Part shown: in pieces, positions 1-7,562 of the stretch | How the letters are laid out: each line of letters starts with the position of its first letter | Numbering within the stretch: the first letter of the stretch is position 1 | From: Cellulosimicrobium cellulans | Lineage (GTDB): Bacteria > Actinomycetota > Actinomycetes > Actinomycetales > Cellulomonadaceae | Reading direction: 5' to 3' | DNA length: 64,000 nucleotides | NCBI RefSeq assembly: GCF_007679345.1 | Contig: NZ_VEGH01000004.1 | Coordinates: 272,661-336,660, forward strand | Notes under the pieces: model-generated | Database searches by the model: none | The model's input: the letters and a program-made list of their open reading frames with translations, nothing else | Told to the model about the DNA's origin: nothing | Made by a program: the position numbers and the translations under genes

Positions 1-1
1 C

Positions 2-610
2 GCCCGGTCCGAGGCGCCGCCGGCGCGCGCGTTCGACGACGACCTCGCCGCGCGGCTGCTGCACCAGCGCATCGTGATGCTCGGCCAGGAGGTCGACGAC
101 GCGGTCGCGAACCGCGTCTGCGCCCAGCTGCTCCTGCTGTCCGCCGAGGACCCGCGCCGCGACATCGCGCTCTACATCAACTCGCCGGGCGGCTCGGTGA
201 CCGCCGCGATGGCGATGTACGACACCATGCGGCTCATCCCGAACGACGTCGCCACCCTCGCCATGGGCCTCGCGGCCAGCGCCGGGCAGTTCCTGCTGAG
301 CGCCGGCACCCCGGGCAAGCGGAACGTCATGCGGCACGCGCGGGTGCTCATGCACCAGCCGTCCGGCGGCATCGGCGGCACCGCGGTGGACATCGCGATC
401 CAGGCGCAGAACCTCGCGCACACCAAGCGGACGATGCAGGCGCTGATCGCCGAGCACACCGGCCAGACCGTCGAGACCATCGAGCGCGACTCCGACCGGG
501 ACCGCTGGTTCACCGCCGAGGAGGCCCTGGCCTACGGGTTCGTGGACCGCGTGGTCGAGCACCTGGACGACGTCCGCCCGGACGCCGCGCAGCGACGGGC
601 GGGTCTGTGA
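2..610 (+). CDS. clpP: ATP-dependent Clp protease proteolytic subunit, ClpP3-like (5' end outside window)
   Basis: Proteolytic chamber subunit that degrades proteins unfolded by a Clp ATPase in the cytoplasm. The reading frame is open from base 2 and the residues before the first ATG (74) already look like the ClpP N-terminal strand ([20 protein letters not shown]), so the real start lies upstream and the gene is partial. The catalytic triad is complete: Ser in GLAASAG (codon at 278), His in LMHQPSGG (353) and Asp in GFVDRV (545). The oligomerisation strand YINSPGGSV is present. It overlaps the next clpP by one base (TGATG), so the two are translationally coupled and probably form a mixed two-ring protease. 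The usual tig and clpX partners are not next to it and a PopR-like regulator is, so I infer an accessory clpP3-clpP4 type pair rather than the main clpP1-clpP2 operon. Confidence 0.93.
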   Translation, partial: ARSEAPPARAFDDDLAARLLHQRIVMLGQEVDDAVANRVCAQLLLLSAEDPRRDIALYINSPGGSVTAAMAMYDTMRLIPNDVATLAMGLAASAGQFLLSAGTPGKRNVMRHARVLMHQPSGGIGGTAVDIAIQAQNLAHTKRTMQALIAEHTGQTVETIERDSDRDRWFTAEEALAYGFVDRVVEHLDDVRPDAAQRRAGL

Positions 611-1227
611 TGGCCGGGTCCTACACCGTGCCGGTCGTGGTCGAGCAGCGGCCGAACGGCGAGCGCGCGTCCGACGTGTTCTCCCGGCTGCTGTCCGACC
701 GGATCGTGTTCATCGGCACCGAGATCGACGACGGGGTGGCGAACGTCGTGATCGCCCAGCTGCTGCACCTGCAGCAGGAGGACCCCGACAAGCCGATCCA
801 CCTGTACCTCAACTCGCCCGGCGGCTCCGTCACGGCGCTGCTCGCGATCTACGACACGATGCGTTACGTCCGGCCCGACGTCGCGACGTTCTGCCTCGGG
901 CAGGCGGCGTCGGCGGCCGCGGTGCTGCTCGCCGCCGGGGCCCCGGGGCAGCGGCACGTGCTCGAGCACGCCCGGGTGCTGCTGCACCAGCCGTCGGGCG
1001 GCGCGCAGGGCACGGCGGCCGACCTGGAGCTGCAGGCGGCCGAGATCCTCCGGTTGCGGTCCCAGGTCGACGACATCCTGGCGGCCCACACCGGGCGCAG
1101 CCCCGAGCAGCTCCGGGCCGACACCGACCGGGACCTGGTGCTGACGGCGGACCAGGCCGTGGCCTACGGCGTCGCGGACACGGTCATCACCACCCTCAAG
1201 CCCCCGCCGCACCCCTCACCCGCCTGA
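610..1227 (+). CDS. clpP: ATP-dependent Clp protease proteolytic subunit, ClpP4-like
   Basis: Second ClpP subunit, 205 residues. ATG at 610 shares its A with the stop of the upstream clpP; GTG at 607 is an in-frame alternative. The triad is Ser101 (QAASAAA), His126 (LLHQPSGG) and Asp190 (GVADTV). The [13 protein letters not shown] serine loop is the form typical of the second actinobacterial ClpP paralogue, whereas the upstream gene has the GLAASxGQFLL form, so this is a heterotypic pair. An N-terminal extension (about residues 1-20) precedes the [11 protein letters not shown] segment. The gene is followed by a strong inverted repeat and the convergent popR-like gene. The subunit identity is secure; the P4 assignment rests on my memory of the Streptomyces paralogues and on the context. 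Confidence 0.93.
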   Translation: MAGSYTVPVVVEQRPNGERASDVFSRLLSDRIVFIGTEIDDGVANVVIAQLLHLQQEDPDKPIHLYLNSPGGSVTALLAIYDTMRYVRPDVATFCLGQAASAAAVLLAAGAPGQRHVLEHARVLLHQPSGGAQGTAADLELQAAEILRLRSQVDDILAAHTGRSPEQLRADTDRDLVLTADQAVAYGVADTVITTLKPPPHPSPA

Positions 1228-1258
1228 CCGCGGCGCCGGCGAGGTCGAGCGTTTCCGG

Positions 1259-1307
1259 CGAGGTCGAGGGTCTCCGGCCGCGTGTCGGCGGGAAACCCTC
1301 GACCTCG
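1259..1307. terminator. Bidirectional hairpin between convergent clpP and popR-like genes
   Basis: Arms CGAGGTCGAGGGT (1259-1271) and ACCCTCGACCTCG (1295-1307) are perfectly complementary over 13 bp, and three more pairs follow after one mismatch. The hairpin sits 31 bases after the clpP stop and 6 bases after the stop of the convergent regulator, so it can end both transcripts. There is no T-tract, as is usual at this GC content. The left arm is preceded by a near-identical direct copy (about 1239-1252). Confidence 0.6.
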
Positions 1308-1313
1308 GCGGCG

Positions 1314-1745
1314 TCAGGCCGCGAGCAGGAGCGCCGGGCGCGAGAGAGGGCGGGAGGTGGGGAGGGGGGTGACGGGGGAGCGGGGGGCGTGCCCGGCGAC
1401 CGGGGCGGTCGCCAGGTCGACGACGACCCTGCCCTCGGCGCGGGCCAGCACGGCGTGCGCGTCGCCCACCAGGTCGACGAGCCGCAGCCCGAGCGCCCGG
1501 CAGACGGCGCCCAGCACCTCGGAGGACGCCTCCTTGCGGCCGCGCTCGACCTCGGACAGGTACGGCACCGACACGCGCGCGGCATCGGCGACGTCGCGCA
1601 GGGTGCGGCCCTGGCGCTCGCGGTGCCGGCGGAGCACGGCGCCGACGAGGACGCGCAGCGGGGGCTCGGGGCGGGCGGCGGCGGGGTCGACGCGCCGGGC
1701 GGGCGTGGCGGGCCCGGCGGGCGGGGCGGCGGCGACGTGCGGCAT
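1314..1745 (-). CDS. XRE-family activator of clp genes, ClgR/PopR-like, with C-terminal Leu-Ala-Ala
   Basis: 143-residue helix-turn-helix regulator. After an Ala/Pro-rich N-terminus, residues about 30-85 form the XRE domain with the ClgR/PopR signature [14 protein letters not shown] and [17 protein letters not shown], which I recognise from the actinobacterial activators of clp genes. The protein ends in LLLAA. In Streptomyces, PopR and ClgR are degraded by ClpP1-ClpP2 through C-terminal alanines, so this end looks like a built-in degron and suggests the regulator accumulates only when the main Clp protease is overloaded. ATG at 1745 follows a strong GAGGAGGT site. It faces the clpP pair, matching the Streptomyces arrangement in which popR lies next to clpP3-clpP4. 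Family assignment is firm; the target genes are inferred. Confidence 0.85.
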   Translation of the reverse strand: MPHVAAAPPAGPATPARRVDPAAARPEPPLRVLVGAVLRRHRERQGRTLRDVADAARVSVPYLSEVERGRKEASSEVLGAVCRALGLRLVDLVGDAHAVLARAEGRVVVDLATAPVAGHAPRSPVTPLPTSRPLSRPALLLAA

Positions 1746-1809
1746 GGGCGGACCTCCTCGGTCCCCGCCACGCTAACGCCGCGACCCCCGCCGCGGCCGG
1801 GCGCGCCGT

Positions 1810-1824
1810 TCTGCCCTCAGCAGA
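1810..1824. promoter_or_regulatory. Candidate PopR box upstream of the popR-like gene
   Basis: TCTGCCCTCAGCAGA is an inverted repeat with arms TCTGC/GCAGA. It differs by one base from the TCTGCC-3N-GGCAGA box that I recall as the PopR target at the Streptomyces clpP3 promoter. It lies 65 bases upstream of the regulator's start codon, where autoregulation would be expected. The promoter of the clpP pair lies outside the window, so a second copy cannot be checked here. Confidence 0.45.
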
Positions 1825-1865
1825 CGCCGCGGCGGCGGCCCGCGCGCCCGCCGCGGCCGGCCCTC

Positions 1866-1896
1866 TTGACTTCGAGCGCGCTCCAAGCGGCATCGT
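1866..1896 (+). promoter_or_regulatory. Candidate MerR-type operator-promoter for the F420-type oxidoreductase
   Basis: TTGACT (1866-1871) is followed after 19 bases by CATCGT (1891-1896). The long spacer carries the near-perfect 18-bp palindrome CTT-c-GAGCGCGCTC-c-AAG (1870-1887). A 19-bp spacer filled by a dyad is the classic arrangement for MerR-family activators. No merR gene is in the window, so the regulator would act in trans. Confidence 0.4.
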
Positions 1897-1948
1897 CCGG
1901 AGGGTCGGCGCGGTCCGCGCGCCGGCACGACCCCCCGGAGGAGCCACC

Positions 1949-2845
1949 ATGCGCCTGGGCGCCCACCTCATGCGGTTCGACGCGGTCGAGCCCGCCCGGC
2001 TCGGTCCCGAGCTCGCCGACACCGCCGAGGCGGCGGAGGACGCCGGCCTGGCCTGGCTGTCGGTGATGGACCACTTCTTCCAGATGGAGCCCGCCGGCTT
2101 CCCGGCGAGCGACCCGATGCTCGAGGCGTACACGACGCTCGGGATGCTGGCCGGCCGCACGGAGACGGTGCAGCTCGGCGCGCTCGTCACCGGGGTGACG
2201 TACCGGCACCCCGGGCTGCTGGCGAAGATCGTCGCGACCCTGGACGTGCTGTCGCAGGGCCGGGCGACGCTCGGCATCGGCGCCGCCTGGTACGAGAAGG
2301 AGCACGTCGCCCTGGGGGTGCCGTACCCGCCGCTGAAGGAGCGGTTCGAGCGGCTGGAGGAGACGCTGCGGATCTGCCGGCAGATGTGGGACCCCGAGGA
2401 CGAGGGCCCGTTCGAGGGCGAGCACTACCGGCTCGCCGAGACGCTGTGCCGCCCGCTCCCGCTGAGCCGCCCGGGCCGCGGGCCGGAGATCCTGGTCGGC
2501 GGGTCGGGGGAGCGCAAGACGCTCCGGCTCGTCGCGCAGTACGGGGACGCGTGCAACCTGTTCGAGACGGGCCCGGAGGAGGTCGGCCGCAAGCTGGACG
2601 TGCTGCGGGGCCACTGCGACGACGTCGGCCGGGAGTACGCGGACATCCGGGTCACGCTGCTGATGGGCGGCGACCAGCTGCTCTCCGGGGACGTCGACGG
2701 CTTCGTCGCGGCGGCGCGGCCGTACGCCGACCTGGGCGTGGAGACGGTCATCCTGCGCCCGCCGGCCGACGTGCCGCTGGCGACCTGGGTCCGGGACCAC
2801 GTGGCGCCGGCCGTGCCGCGGGTGGCGGAGCTCGGCGCCCGCTGA
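1949..2845 (+). CDS. LLM-class F420-dependent oxidoreductase
   Basis: 298-residue luciferase-like monooxygenase-fold protein of the TIM-barrel type that uses reduced F420 (or flavin). Family features are the N-terminal RLGAHL strand, SVMDHFFQM near residue 40, ALVTGVTYRHPGLLAKIVATLD around residues 75-95, the GIGAAWYEKEH segment near 111 and ILVGGSGERKTLRLVAQYGD around 184. ATG at 1949 has a good GGAGGAG site. The substrate cannot be read from the sequence. It stands alone behind a candidate MerR-type promoter, consistent with redox or electrophile detoxification, which is inference. Two hairpins follow the stop. Confidence 0.85.
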   Translation: MRLGAHLMRFDAVEPARLGPELADTAEAAEDAGLAWLSVMDHFFQMEPAGFPASDPMLEAYTTLGMLAGRTETVQLGALVTGVTYRHPGLLAKIVATLDVLSQGRATLGIGAAWYEKEHVALGVPYPPLKERFERLEETLRICRQMWDPEDEGPFEGEHYRLAETLCRPLPLSRPGRGPEILVGGSGERKTLRLVAQYGDACNLFETGPEEVGRKLDVLRGHCDDVGREYADIRVTLLMGGDQLLSGDVDGFVAAARPYADLGVETVILRPPADVPLATWVRDHVAPAVPRVAELGAR

Positions 2846-2904
2846 GGCCGGGGCCCGCACCCCGGCCCGGCCCCGAGGTGCGGTGGGGTCCCACCCGACC
2901 CCAC
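2846..2904 (+). terminator. Two consecutive hairpins between oxidoreductase and VOC gene
   Basis: The first hairpin has an 8-bp stem GGCCGGGG/CCCCGGCC (2846-2867) starting directly after the oxidoreductase stop. The second has an 8-bp stem GTGGGGTC/GACCCCAC (2883-2890 and 2897-2904) ending 9 bases before the next start codon, so it covers the place where a ribosome binding site would sit. The first is a likely terminator; the second may limit translation of the VOC gene. Confidence 0.45.
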
Positions 2905-2913
2905 GATGGGCGC

Positions 2914-3294
2914 ATGCAGGGGCGGGCCGACGGCGGCTGGTGGGGCGTGGTGCTGGACGCACCGGAGCCGGGCGCGCTCGCGGCGTTCTACGCCGAGGTG
3001 CTGGGCTGGCAGGTCGTCGGCGACGAGCCGGACCACGCCGTCGTCGCGGCCCCGTCCGGCGTCGCCTACCTCGCGGTCCAGCGCAGCCCCGAGCACGAGC
3101 CGCCGACCTGGCCCGCGGAGCCGGGGCGGCAGCAGCGGCAGGTGCACCTGGACGTCGAGGTGCTGGACCTGGAGGAGGCGGTCGCGGGCGCGCTGCGGCT
3201 CGGGGCACGGCTCGCGACCCACCAGCCGCAGCCGTCGCGGCGGGTGCTGCTGGACCCGGCGGGCCACCCGTTCTGTCTCTACCGGGACGGCTGA
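2914..3294 (+). CDS. VOC (glyoxalase/bleomycin-resistance) superfamily protein
   Basis: 126-residue single VOC-fold protein. It opens with GVVLDAPEPGALAAFYAEVLGW, the first beta-alpha-beta unit, and its second half carries QVHLDVEVLDLEEAV and the closing strand LLDPAGHPFCLY. This is the DUF-like glyoxalase group common in actinobacteria, where substrate and metal use are mostly unknown. ATG at 2914 lacks a clear Shine-Dalgarno sequence because a GC-rich hairpin occupies that region. An upstream GTG or ATG would add residues unlike the family, so I keep 2914. Confidence 0.8.
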   Translation: MQGRADGGWWGVVLDAPEPGALAAFYAEVLGWQVVGDEPDHAVVAAPSGVAYLAVQRSPEHEPPTWPAEPGRQQRQVHLDVEVLDLEEAVAGALRLGARLATHQPQPSRRVLLDPAGHPFCLYRDG

Positions 3295-3338
3295 CCGCCG
3301 GACGACCCGACCGCCCGGCGCGGGGCGACCGCGGCGCG

Positions 3339-3344
3339 TACTGT
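3339..3344 (+). promoter_or_regulatory. -10 box TACTGT of a leaderless transcript
   Basis: TACTGT ends 7 bases before the GTG start at 3352 and there is no Shine-Dalgarno sequence. Transcription would begin at or within a base or two of the start codon. The same geometry recurs at several other genes in this window. Confidence 0.55.
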
Positions 3345-3351
3345 CACCTCC

Positions 3352-4989
3352 GTGCGATCTCCCTGGTTCCTGCGCGTCACCGCCGGCAGCGCCACCGGCG
3401 CGCTCGCGCGCGAGGTGGACTGGGCGGCGACGCCGCTGGGCGTGCCGAGCACCTGGCCGACCGCGCTGCGGCTGACGGTCGAGATGTGCTTCAGCACCCG
3501 GTTCCCCGTGCTGGTCACCTGGGGACCCGAGCTCACGATGATCTACAACGACGGCTACCGGGAGATCCTCGGCTCCGAGAAGCACCCGGGGGCCATGGGC
3601 GCGCCGCTCGCGGAGGTGTGGAAGGAGATCTGGGACGACCTGGTGCCGTCGGTCGAGTCGGTGATGGTGCGCGGCGAGCCGACGTGGGAGGTCGACCGCC
3701 ACCTGGTGACGAACCGCTCGGGCTACGACGAGGACGTCTACTTCACCTACTCGTACTCGCCCATCCGCGACGCCTCGGACCAGATCGGCGGGCTGCTGGA
3801 CATCGTCACCGAGACCACGGAGCGGGTCGTGGAGCAGCGGCGGATGCGGCTGCTGGGTGACCTGTCCGCCGCGCTCTCCACCGTCCGCGACGACCTGGAC
3901 GCGCTCGCCTCCGCGACGCTCGGGCTGCTGGGGGACGCGGAGGACGTGCTGGCCGCCGCGCTGTACGTCTGGGACCGCGACGGCGCGCTGGTCCTGCGGG
4001 GCAGCGCCGGCGCGTCGCGTGGCGCGGAGGTGCCGGACGAGGTGGCCGAGCGGGTCGCCCGCACGGGTGAGGCCGAGGACCGGGGTCGCACCGTGGTGGT
4101 CCCGCTCGCCGGCGTGTCCGACGCGACGCCGACCGGCGTCATGGTGCTGACCGGCGCCGGCCGGCGCCCTTGGGACGACGCCTACCGGTCGTACCTGCTC
4201 CTGGTCGCGAGCATCGTCGGCGCGGCCGTCGGCCGGACCGTCCGCCACCAGACCGAGGTCGAGCACCTGCGCGCGGTCAGCGACACCCTGCAGGCCGCGA
4301 TCCTGCCCGAGGGGTCCAGCCTGGTCGGCGTCGTGGCCCGCTACCGGCCCGCGGCGGGCGACCTGGCCGTCGGCGGCGACTGGTACGACGTGGTGGAGCT
4401 GGGTCCCGGCCGGCGGGCGCTCGTCGTGGGTGACTGCGTCGGCCACGGGCTGGACGCCGCCGCCCGGATGGGCCAGCTCCGCGCAGCCACCCGCGCGCTG
4501 CTGCTGGAGGACCGCAGCCCGGCCGACGTGCTGGACGGCCTCGACCGGTTCGCGCGCACCCTGCCCGGCGCGGAGTGCACCACGGTGTTCTGCGCCGTCG
4601 TCGACGAGGTCGAGCACACCGTGGTGCACTCCTCGGCCGGCCACCTGCCGCCCGTGCTGCGCCGGGCCGCCGGCGGGGCCGAGCTGCTGGTCGGCGGCCG
4701 CGGTGCCGCGCTCGGGATCTCCGGGGACCCGCGGCCCGAGGCCGTCGAGCGGCTGAGCGACGGCGATCTGCTCGTGGTGTGCACGGACGGGCTGATCGAG
4801 CGGCGGCAGGAGTCGCTGCGGGTCGGGCTGGACCGGCTGGTCGCCGAGGTGGCCGCCCAGCCGGCCGGCGCTCCCACCGCCTCGGTCGCGGACGGCCTGC
4901 TGCGCTCGCTCACGCCGCGCGGCGGCCAGGACGACGTGGCGCTGGTCGTCTACCGGGCGGGTGCGGTCGCGGAGGACGACGGCCGCTGA
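3352..4989 (+). CDS. PAS-GAF-SpoIIE protein phosphatase (PP2C-type)
   Basis: 545-residue cytoplasmic signalling phosphatase. Residues about 20-160 are a PAS-like sensor (FSTRFPVLVTWGPELTMIYN, then SYSPIRDASDQIGGLLDIVTE), about 165-290 a GAF-like region, and about 310-540 the SpoIIE/PP2C catalytic domain with GGDWYD, VGDCVGHGLDAAARM, SSAGHLPPV, VCTDGLIERR and GGQDDVALVVY. The metal-binding aspartates of these motifs are present. Such proteins usually dephosphorylate an anti-sigma-factor antagonist to switch on a stress regulon, but no STAS protein or anti-sigma factor lies nearby, so the partner is unknown. GTG at 3352 is chosen because it sits 7 bases behind a -10 box (leaderless). Confidence 0.88.
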   Translation: MRSPWFLRVTAGSATGALAREVDWAATPLGVPSTWPTALRLTVEMCFSTRFPVLVTWGPELTMIYNDGYREILGSEKHPGAMGAPLAEVWKEIWDDLVPSVESVMVRGEPTWEVDRHLVTNRSGYDEDVYFTYSYSPIRDASDQIGGLLDIVTETTERVVEQRRMRLLGDLSAALSTVRDDLDALASATLGLLGDAEDVLAAALYVWDRDGALVLRGSAGASRGAEVPDEVAERVARTGEAEDRGRTVVVPLAGVSDATPTGVMVLTGAGRRPWDDAYRSYLLLVASIVGAAVGRTVRHQTEVEHLRAVSDTLQAAILPEGSSLVGVVARYRPAAGDLAVGGDWYDVVELGPGRRALVVGDCVGHGLDAAARMGQLRAATRALLLEDRSPADVLDGLDRFARTLPGAECTTVFCAVVDEVEHTVVHSSAGHLPPVLRRAAGGAELLVGGRGAALGISGDPRPEAVERLSDGDLLVVCTDGLIERRQESLRVGLDRLVAEVAAQPAGAPTASVADGLLRSLTPRGGQDDVALVVYRAGAVAEDDGR

Positions 4990-5017
4990 CCCCTCGGCGT
5001 GCGCCCGGCGCGCCGGG

Positions 5018-6640
5018 TCACCCGGCGCCCAGCCCCTCGAGGAACCCCTCGTACGCCGGCTTCGCCTGCAGGTCGTCGTCGAACAGCAGCGGCGCCTCGT
5101 ACGGCCGCTCCTGGGGCCAGGCGCGCAGCCACGACCGGGTGTCGTACAGCCCCCAGACGCCGATGAACGCCAGGTCCCGCCGCGTGAACGCGGCGGCGAG
5201 GTCCCGCACCTGGCCGCGCTGCGCCTCCAGCCGGTCCGGCGGCGTGCGGTCCAGCCGCTCGTCGCGGCCGGAGAGGGCGACGTCGAGCTCGGTGACGGCC
5301 TGCCGCAGGCCGAGGCCCGCGACGGCGTCCAGCGTGGTGGCGACCCGGTCCACGTCCGTGTCCAGGTCGACGTGCATCTGGTGCCCGACGGCGTCGACGG
5401 GGGCGCCCGCCGCCTGCAGGTCCAGCACGAGCCGCACCAGGCCGCGGCGGCGGTCGGGCGCGTCGGTGTCGTAGTCGTTCAGGTAGAGGGTGACGTCCGG
5501 GCCCAGCTCCTCGCGGGCGATCCGGAACGCCTCCGCGACGTAGCCCGGGCCCAGCACCTCGTACCACCGGCTGTGCCGCAGCCCGTCGGGCTGCTGCGGG
5601 TCGAGGGCCTCGTTCACGACGTCCCAGGACGTGACGGGGCTCGCGTCGCCGTACCGCTCGGCCAGGTGGTCGGCGATGGCCCGGGTGTGGCTCCGCAGGC
5701 GGTCGAGCAGCAGCGCCCGGTCCTCGGCGCTGTCCGTCAGCGGGCGCCCGTCGGCGGCCTCGAAGAACCAGTCCGGTGTGGACCGGTGCCAGACGAGCGT
5801 GTGGCCGTGCACCGTCAGCCCGTGGGCGGCGGCGAAGTCGAGCACCTCGTCCATGGGGCCGAAGTCGAACGCGCCCTCGGTCGGCTGCACCGTCACGGGC
5901 TTCATGGCGTTCTCGGGCGTGATCTGGTCGAAGTGCCGCAGCAGCAGCTCGGCCGGGCGGCCGGTGAGGTCCTGGGGGCCGACGGCGACGCCGAGCGGCA
6001 CCTCGGTCGCGTCCTTGAGGGCGGTCACGTCGGTCTGCACCTCCGGGGTCGGGCGCTGGACGGTGACGTCGTCCAGCCTCAGGTCGGCGGTCGACTCGGT
6101 GGTCTCGACGTAGAGCCGCCACTCGCCGCCGCCCTCGGGCACCTGCGCCGTGCCGACCAGCTCGACCCAGTCGCCGGCCGTCGCCGTCCCGCGCGCCACG
6201 TGCAGGTACAGGGGGTCGTCGCTGCCGGGGTCGCGCTCCAGCGTGAGCTGGACGTCCGCGTCGCCCGCGCCCTCGCCGAGCCGGACCCAGGCCGACACGG
6301 TGTGCACCTGGCCGCGGGCGACGGAGCCCGACAGGTCGACCGCGGCGCCGTGCCAGGCCTCGGACCGGCCGGACACCAGCAGGCTGCCCGCGCCGTCGTG
6401 CGTCGTGCCCTGCGCGGCGGAGACCTGGACGCCGTCGCCGAGCGGGGTCCAGCCCTCGTCGCCCTCGTCGAAGGTGCTGGACAGCACGGTCGTCATGGCT
6501 TCGGCGGGCGGGGTGCTCGCCGCGGCGCCCGGCGTCGGGCCCGGGTGCCGGTCGTCGCCGCGGGTCACCAGCACCACCGCGAGCAGCACGAGCACGAGGA
6601 CGACGGCGCCGGTGCCGATCAGCAGGGCGGGTCGGCGCAC
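5018..6640 (-). CDS. Secreted or membrane-anchored GH10 endo-beta-1,4-xylanase with N-terminal carbohydrate-binding module
   Basis: 540-residue glycoside hydrolase cleaving internal beta-1,4 bonds of xylan outside the cell. Residues about 4-22 form a hydrophobic export segment (ALLIGTGAVVLVLVLLAVVLV). Residues about 55-190 are a CBM4/9/22-type beta-sandwich (FDEGDEGWTPL, SLLVSGRSEAWHGAAVDL). Residues about 210-535 are the GH10 barrel, with acid/base Glu344 in WDVVNEAL and nucleophile Glu451 in VTELDVAL. GTG at 6640 follows a GAGAGG site. No lipobox cysteine is visible, so it is either cleaved by signal peptidase I or stays anchored. It is a single gene convergent with the SpoIIE gene and fits the polysaccharide-degrading lifestyle shown by the two sugar loci. 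Confidence 0.93.
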   Translation of the reverse strand: MRRPALLIGTGAVVLVLVLLAVVLVTRGDDRHPGPTPGAAASTPPAEAMTTVLSSTFDEGDEGWTPLGDGVQVSAAQGTTHDGAGSLLVSGRSEAWHGAAVDLSGSVARGQVHTVSAWVRLGEGAGDADVQLTLERDPGSDDPLYLHVARGTATAGDWVELVGTAQVPEGGGEWRLYVETTESTADLRLDDVTVQRPTPEVQTDVTALKDATEVPLGVAVGPQDLTGRPAELLLRHFDQITPENAMKPVTVQPTEGAFDFGPMDEVLDFAAAHGLTVHGHTLVWHRSTPDWFFEAADGRPLTDSAEDRALLLDRLRSHTRAIADHLAERYGDASPVTSWDVVNEALDPQQPDGLRHSRWYEVLGPGYVAEAFRIAREELGPDVTLYLNDYDTDAPDRRRGLVRLVLDLQAAGAPVDAVGHQMHVDLDTDVDRVATTLDAVAGLGLRQAVTELDVALSGRDERLDRTPPDRLEAQRGQVRDLAAAFTRRDLAFIGVWGLYDTRSWLRAWPQERPYEAPLLFDDDLQAKPAYEGFLEGLGAG

Positions 6641-6675
6641 GCGGGTGCCTCTCGTCCGGGGGTCGGGGAGGCACC

Positions 6676-6681
6676 ACGGTA
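6676..6681 (-). promoter_or_regulatory. -10 box TACCGT for the xylanase gene
   Basis: On the minus strand TACCGT lies 35 bases upstream of the GTG start, giving a short leader of roughly 28 bases containing the ribosome binding site. No convincing -35 element was found. Confidence 0.35.
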
Positions 6682-6743
6682 GGCACGCCCGAGCCCGGGA
6701 GGCCAGCCGCGCAGGTCCGGGGGCGGTGGGCGGTGCGGGTCCG

Positions 6744-6749
6744 TACGCT
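6744..6749 (+). promoter_or_regulatory. -10 box TACGCT of a leaderless transcript
   Basis: TACGCT ends 6 bases before GTG 6756 and no Shine-Dalgarno sequence is present, so the exonuclease-like gene is probably read from a leaderless mRNA. Confidence 0.55.
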
Positions 6750-6755
6750 GGCGGC

Positions 6756-7562
6756 GTGCGGGCCATGACGTGGAACGTGTGGTGGCGCTTCGGGGGCGCG
6801 TGGCGGGAGCGGGAGCCCGCGCTGCTCGGCGTGCTCGCCGACGCCCGGCCCGACGTGCTCGCGCTCGTCGAGACCTGGCGGGACGCCGGCGGCACGCAGG
6901 CGGACCTCGTCGCGGACCACCTCGGGCTGCCGTCGGCGGTGTTCGTCCCGACGGGGCTGCCGCCGGTGCCGGCCTCGACCGACCCCGACCTGGCGGGCGT
7001 CGAGATGGGCATCGCCCTGGTGTCCCGCTGGCCGCCGCTCGCCACCCGCACCGTCCCGCTCCCGGCGGACCAGCGCCCCGGGCCGCCGGCGCACGCCCTG
7101 CACGCCACCCTCGACCACCCGGCGGGGCCGCTGCACGTGATCGTGGCGACGCTCGAGTGGGAGCCGCGGTACGCCGAGGACCGGATGGCCCAGGCGTGGG
7201 CGCTCGCGGACCTGGCGGCCGACGCGGCCCTCGACGGCGATCTGCCGGTGCTGGTCCTGGGCGATCTCAACGCCCGGCCGGACGGGCCGCAGCTGGCGGC
7301 GCTGACCCGGCAGCTCGCCGACCTGTGGCCGCTGGGCGGCGGCGCCCCGGAGGCGGTGACGCTGAGCTCGGTCGTGCCCGAGGCGCCGCTGGAGGCCGCC
7401 GAGCTGATCGACCAGCGCATCGACCACGTGCTCGCCCGCCCGGGCCGGGCGGGCGGCACCCTGCGGGCGGACGGCGCGCGGCTGGCCGGGACGGAGCCGG
7501 TGGGCGGGCGGTACCCGTCGGACCACTTCGCGGTGGTGGTGGACGTGGAGCTGACCTCGTGA
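6756..7562 (+). CDS. Endonuclease/exonuclease/phosphatase family protein
   Basis: 268-residue member of the DNase I-like metal-dependent hydrolase superfamily. The core motifs appear in order: TWNVWW with the first catalytic Asn near residue 6, ALVETW (Glu), HVIVATLEWEPR, GDLNARPDG (Asp and Asn), and a C-terminal SDHFAVV with the catalytic Asp-His. Members cleave phosphodiesters in nucleic acids, phospholipids or inositol phosphates; the substrate cannot be assigned. GTG 6756 is chosen because it directly follows a -10 box; ATG 6765 is the alternative. Its stop overlaps the start of the next gene by four bases (GTGA), so both are made together. Confidence 0.85.
   Translation: MRAMTWNVWWRFGGAWREREPALLGVLADARPDVLALVETWRDAGGTQADLVADHLGLPSAVFVPTGLPPVPASTDPDLAGVEMGIALVSRWPPLATRTVPLPADQRPGPPAHALHATLDHPAGPLHVIVATLEWEPRYAEDRMAQAWALADLAADAALDGDLPVLVLGDLNARPDGPQLAALTRQLADLWPLGGGAPEAVTLSSVVPEAPLEAAELIDQRIDHVLARPGRAGGTLRADGARLAGTEPVGGRYPSDHFAVVVDVELTS

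Noticed and set aside
1..1227. Main clpP1-clpP2 operon
   Set aside because: No tig or clpX neighbour is present, and the subunit sequences with a PopR-like regulator fit the accessory pair better, although the upstream side is outside the window.
3352..4989. SpoIIE phosphatase as part of a local sigma-factor cascade
   Set aside because: No STAS antagonist, anti-sigma factor or sigma factor is encoded nearby.
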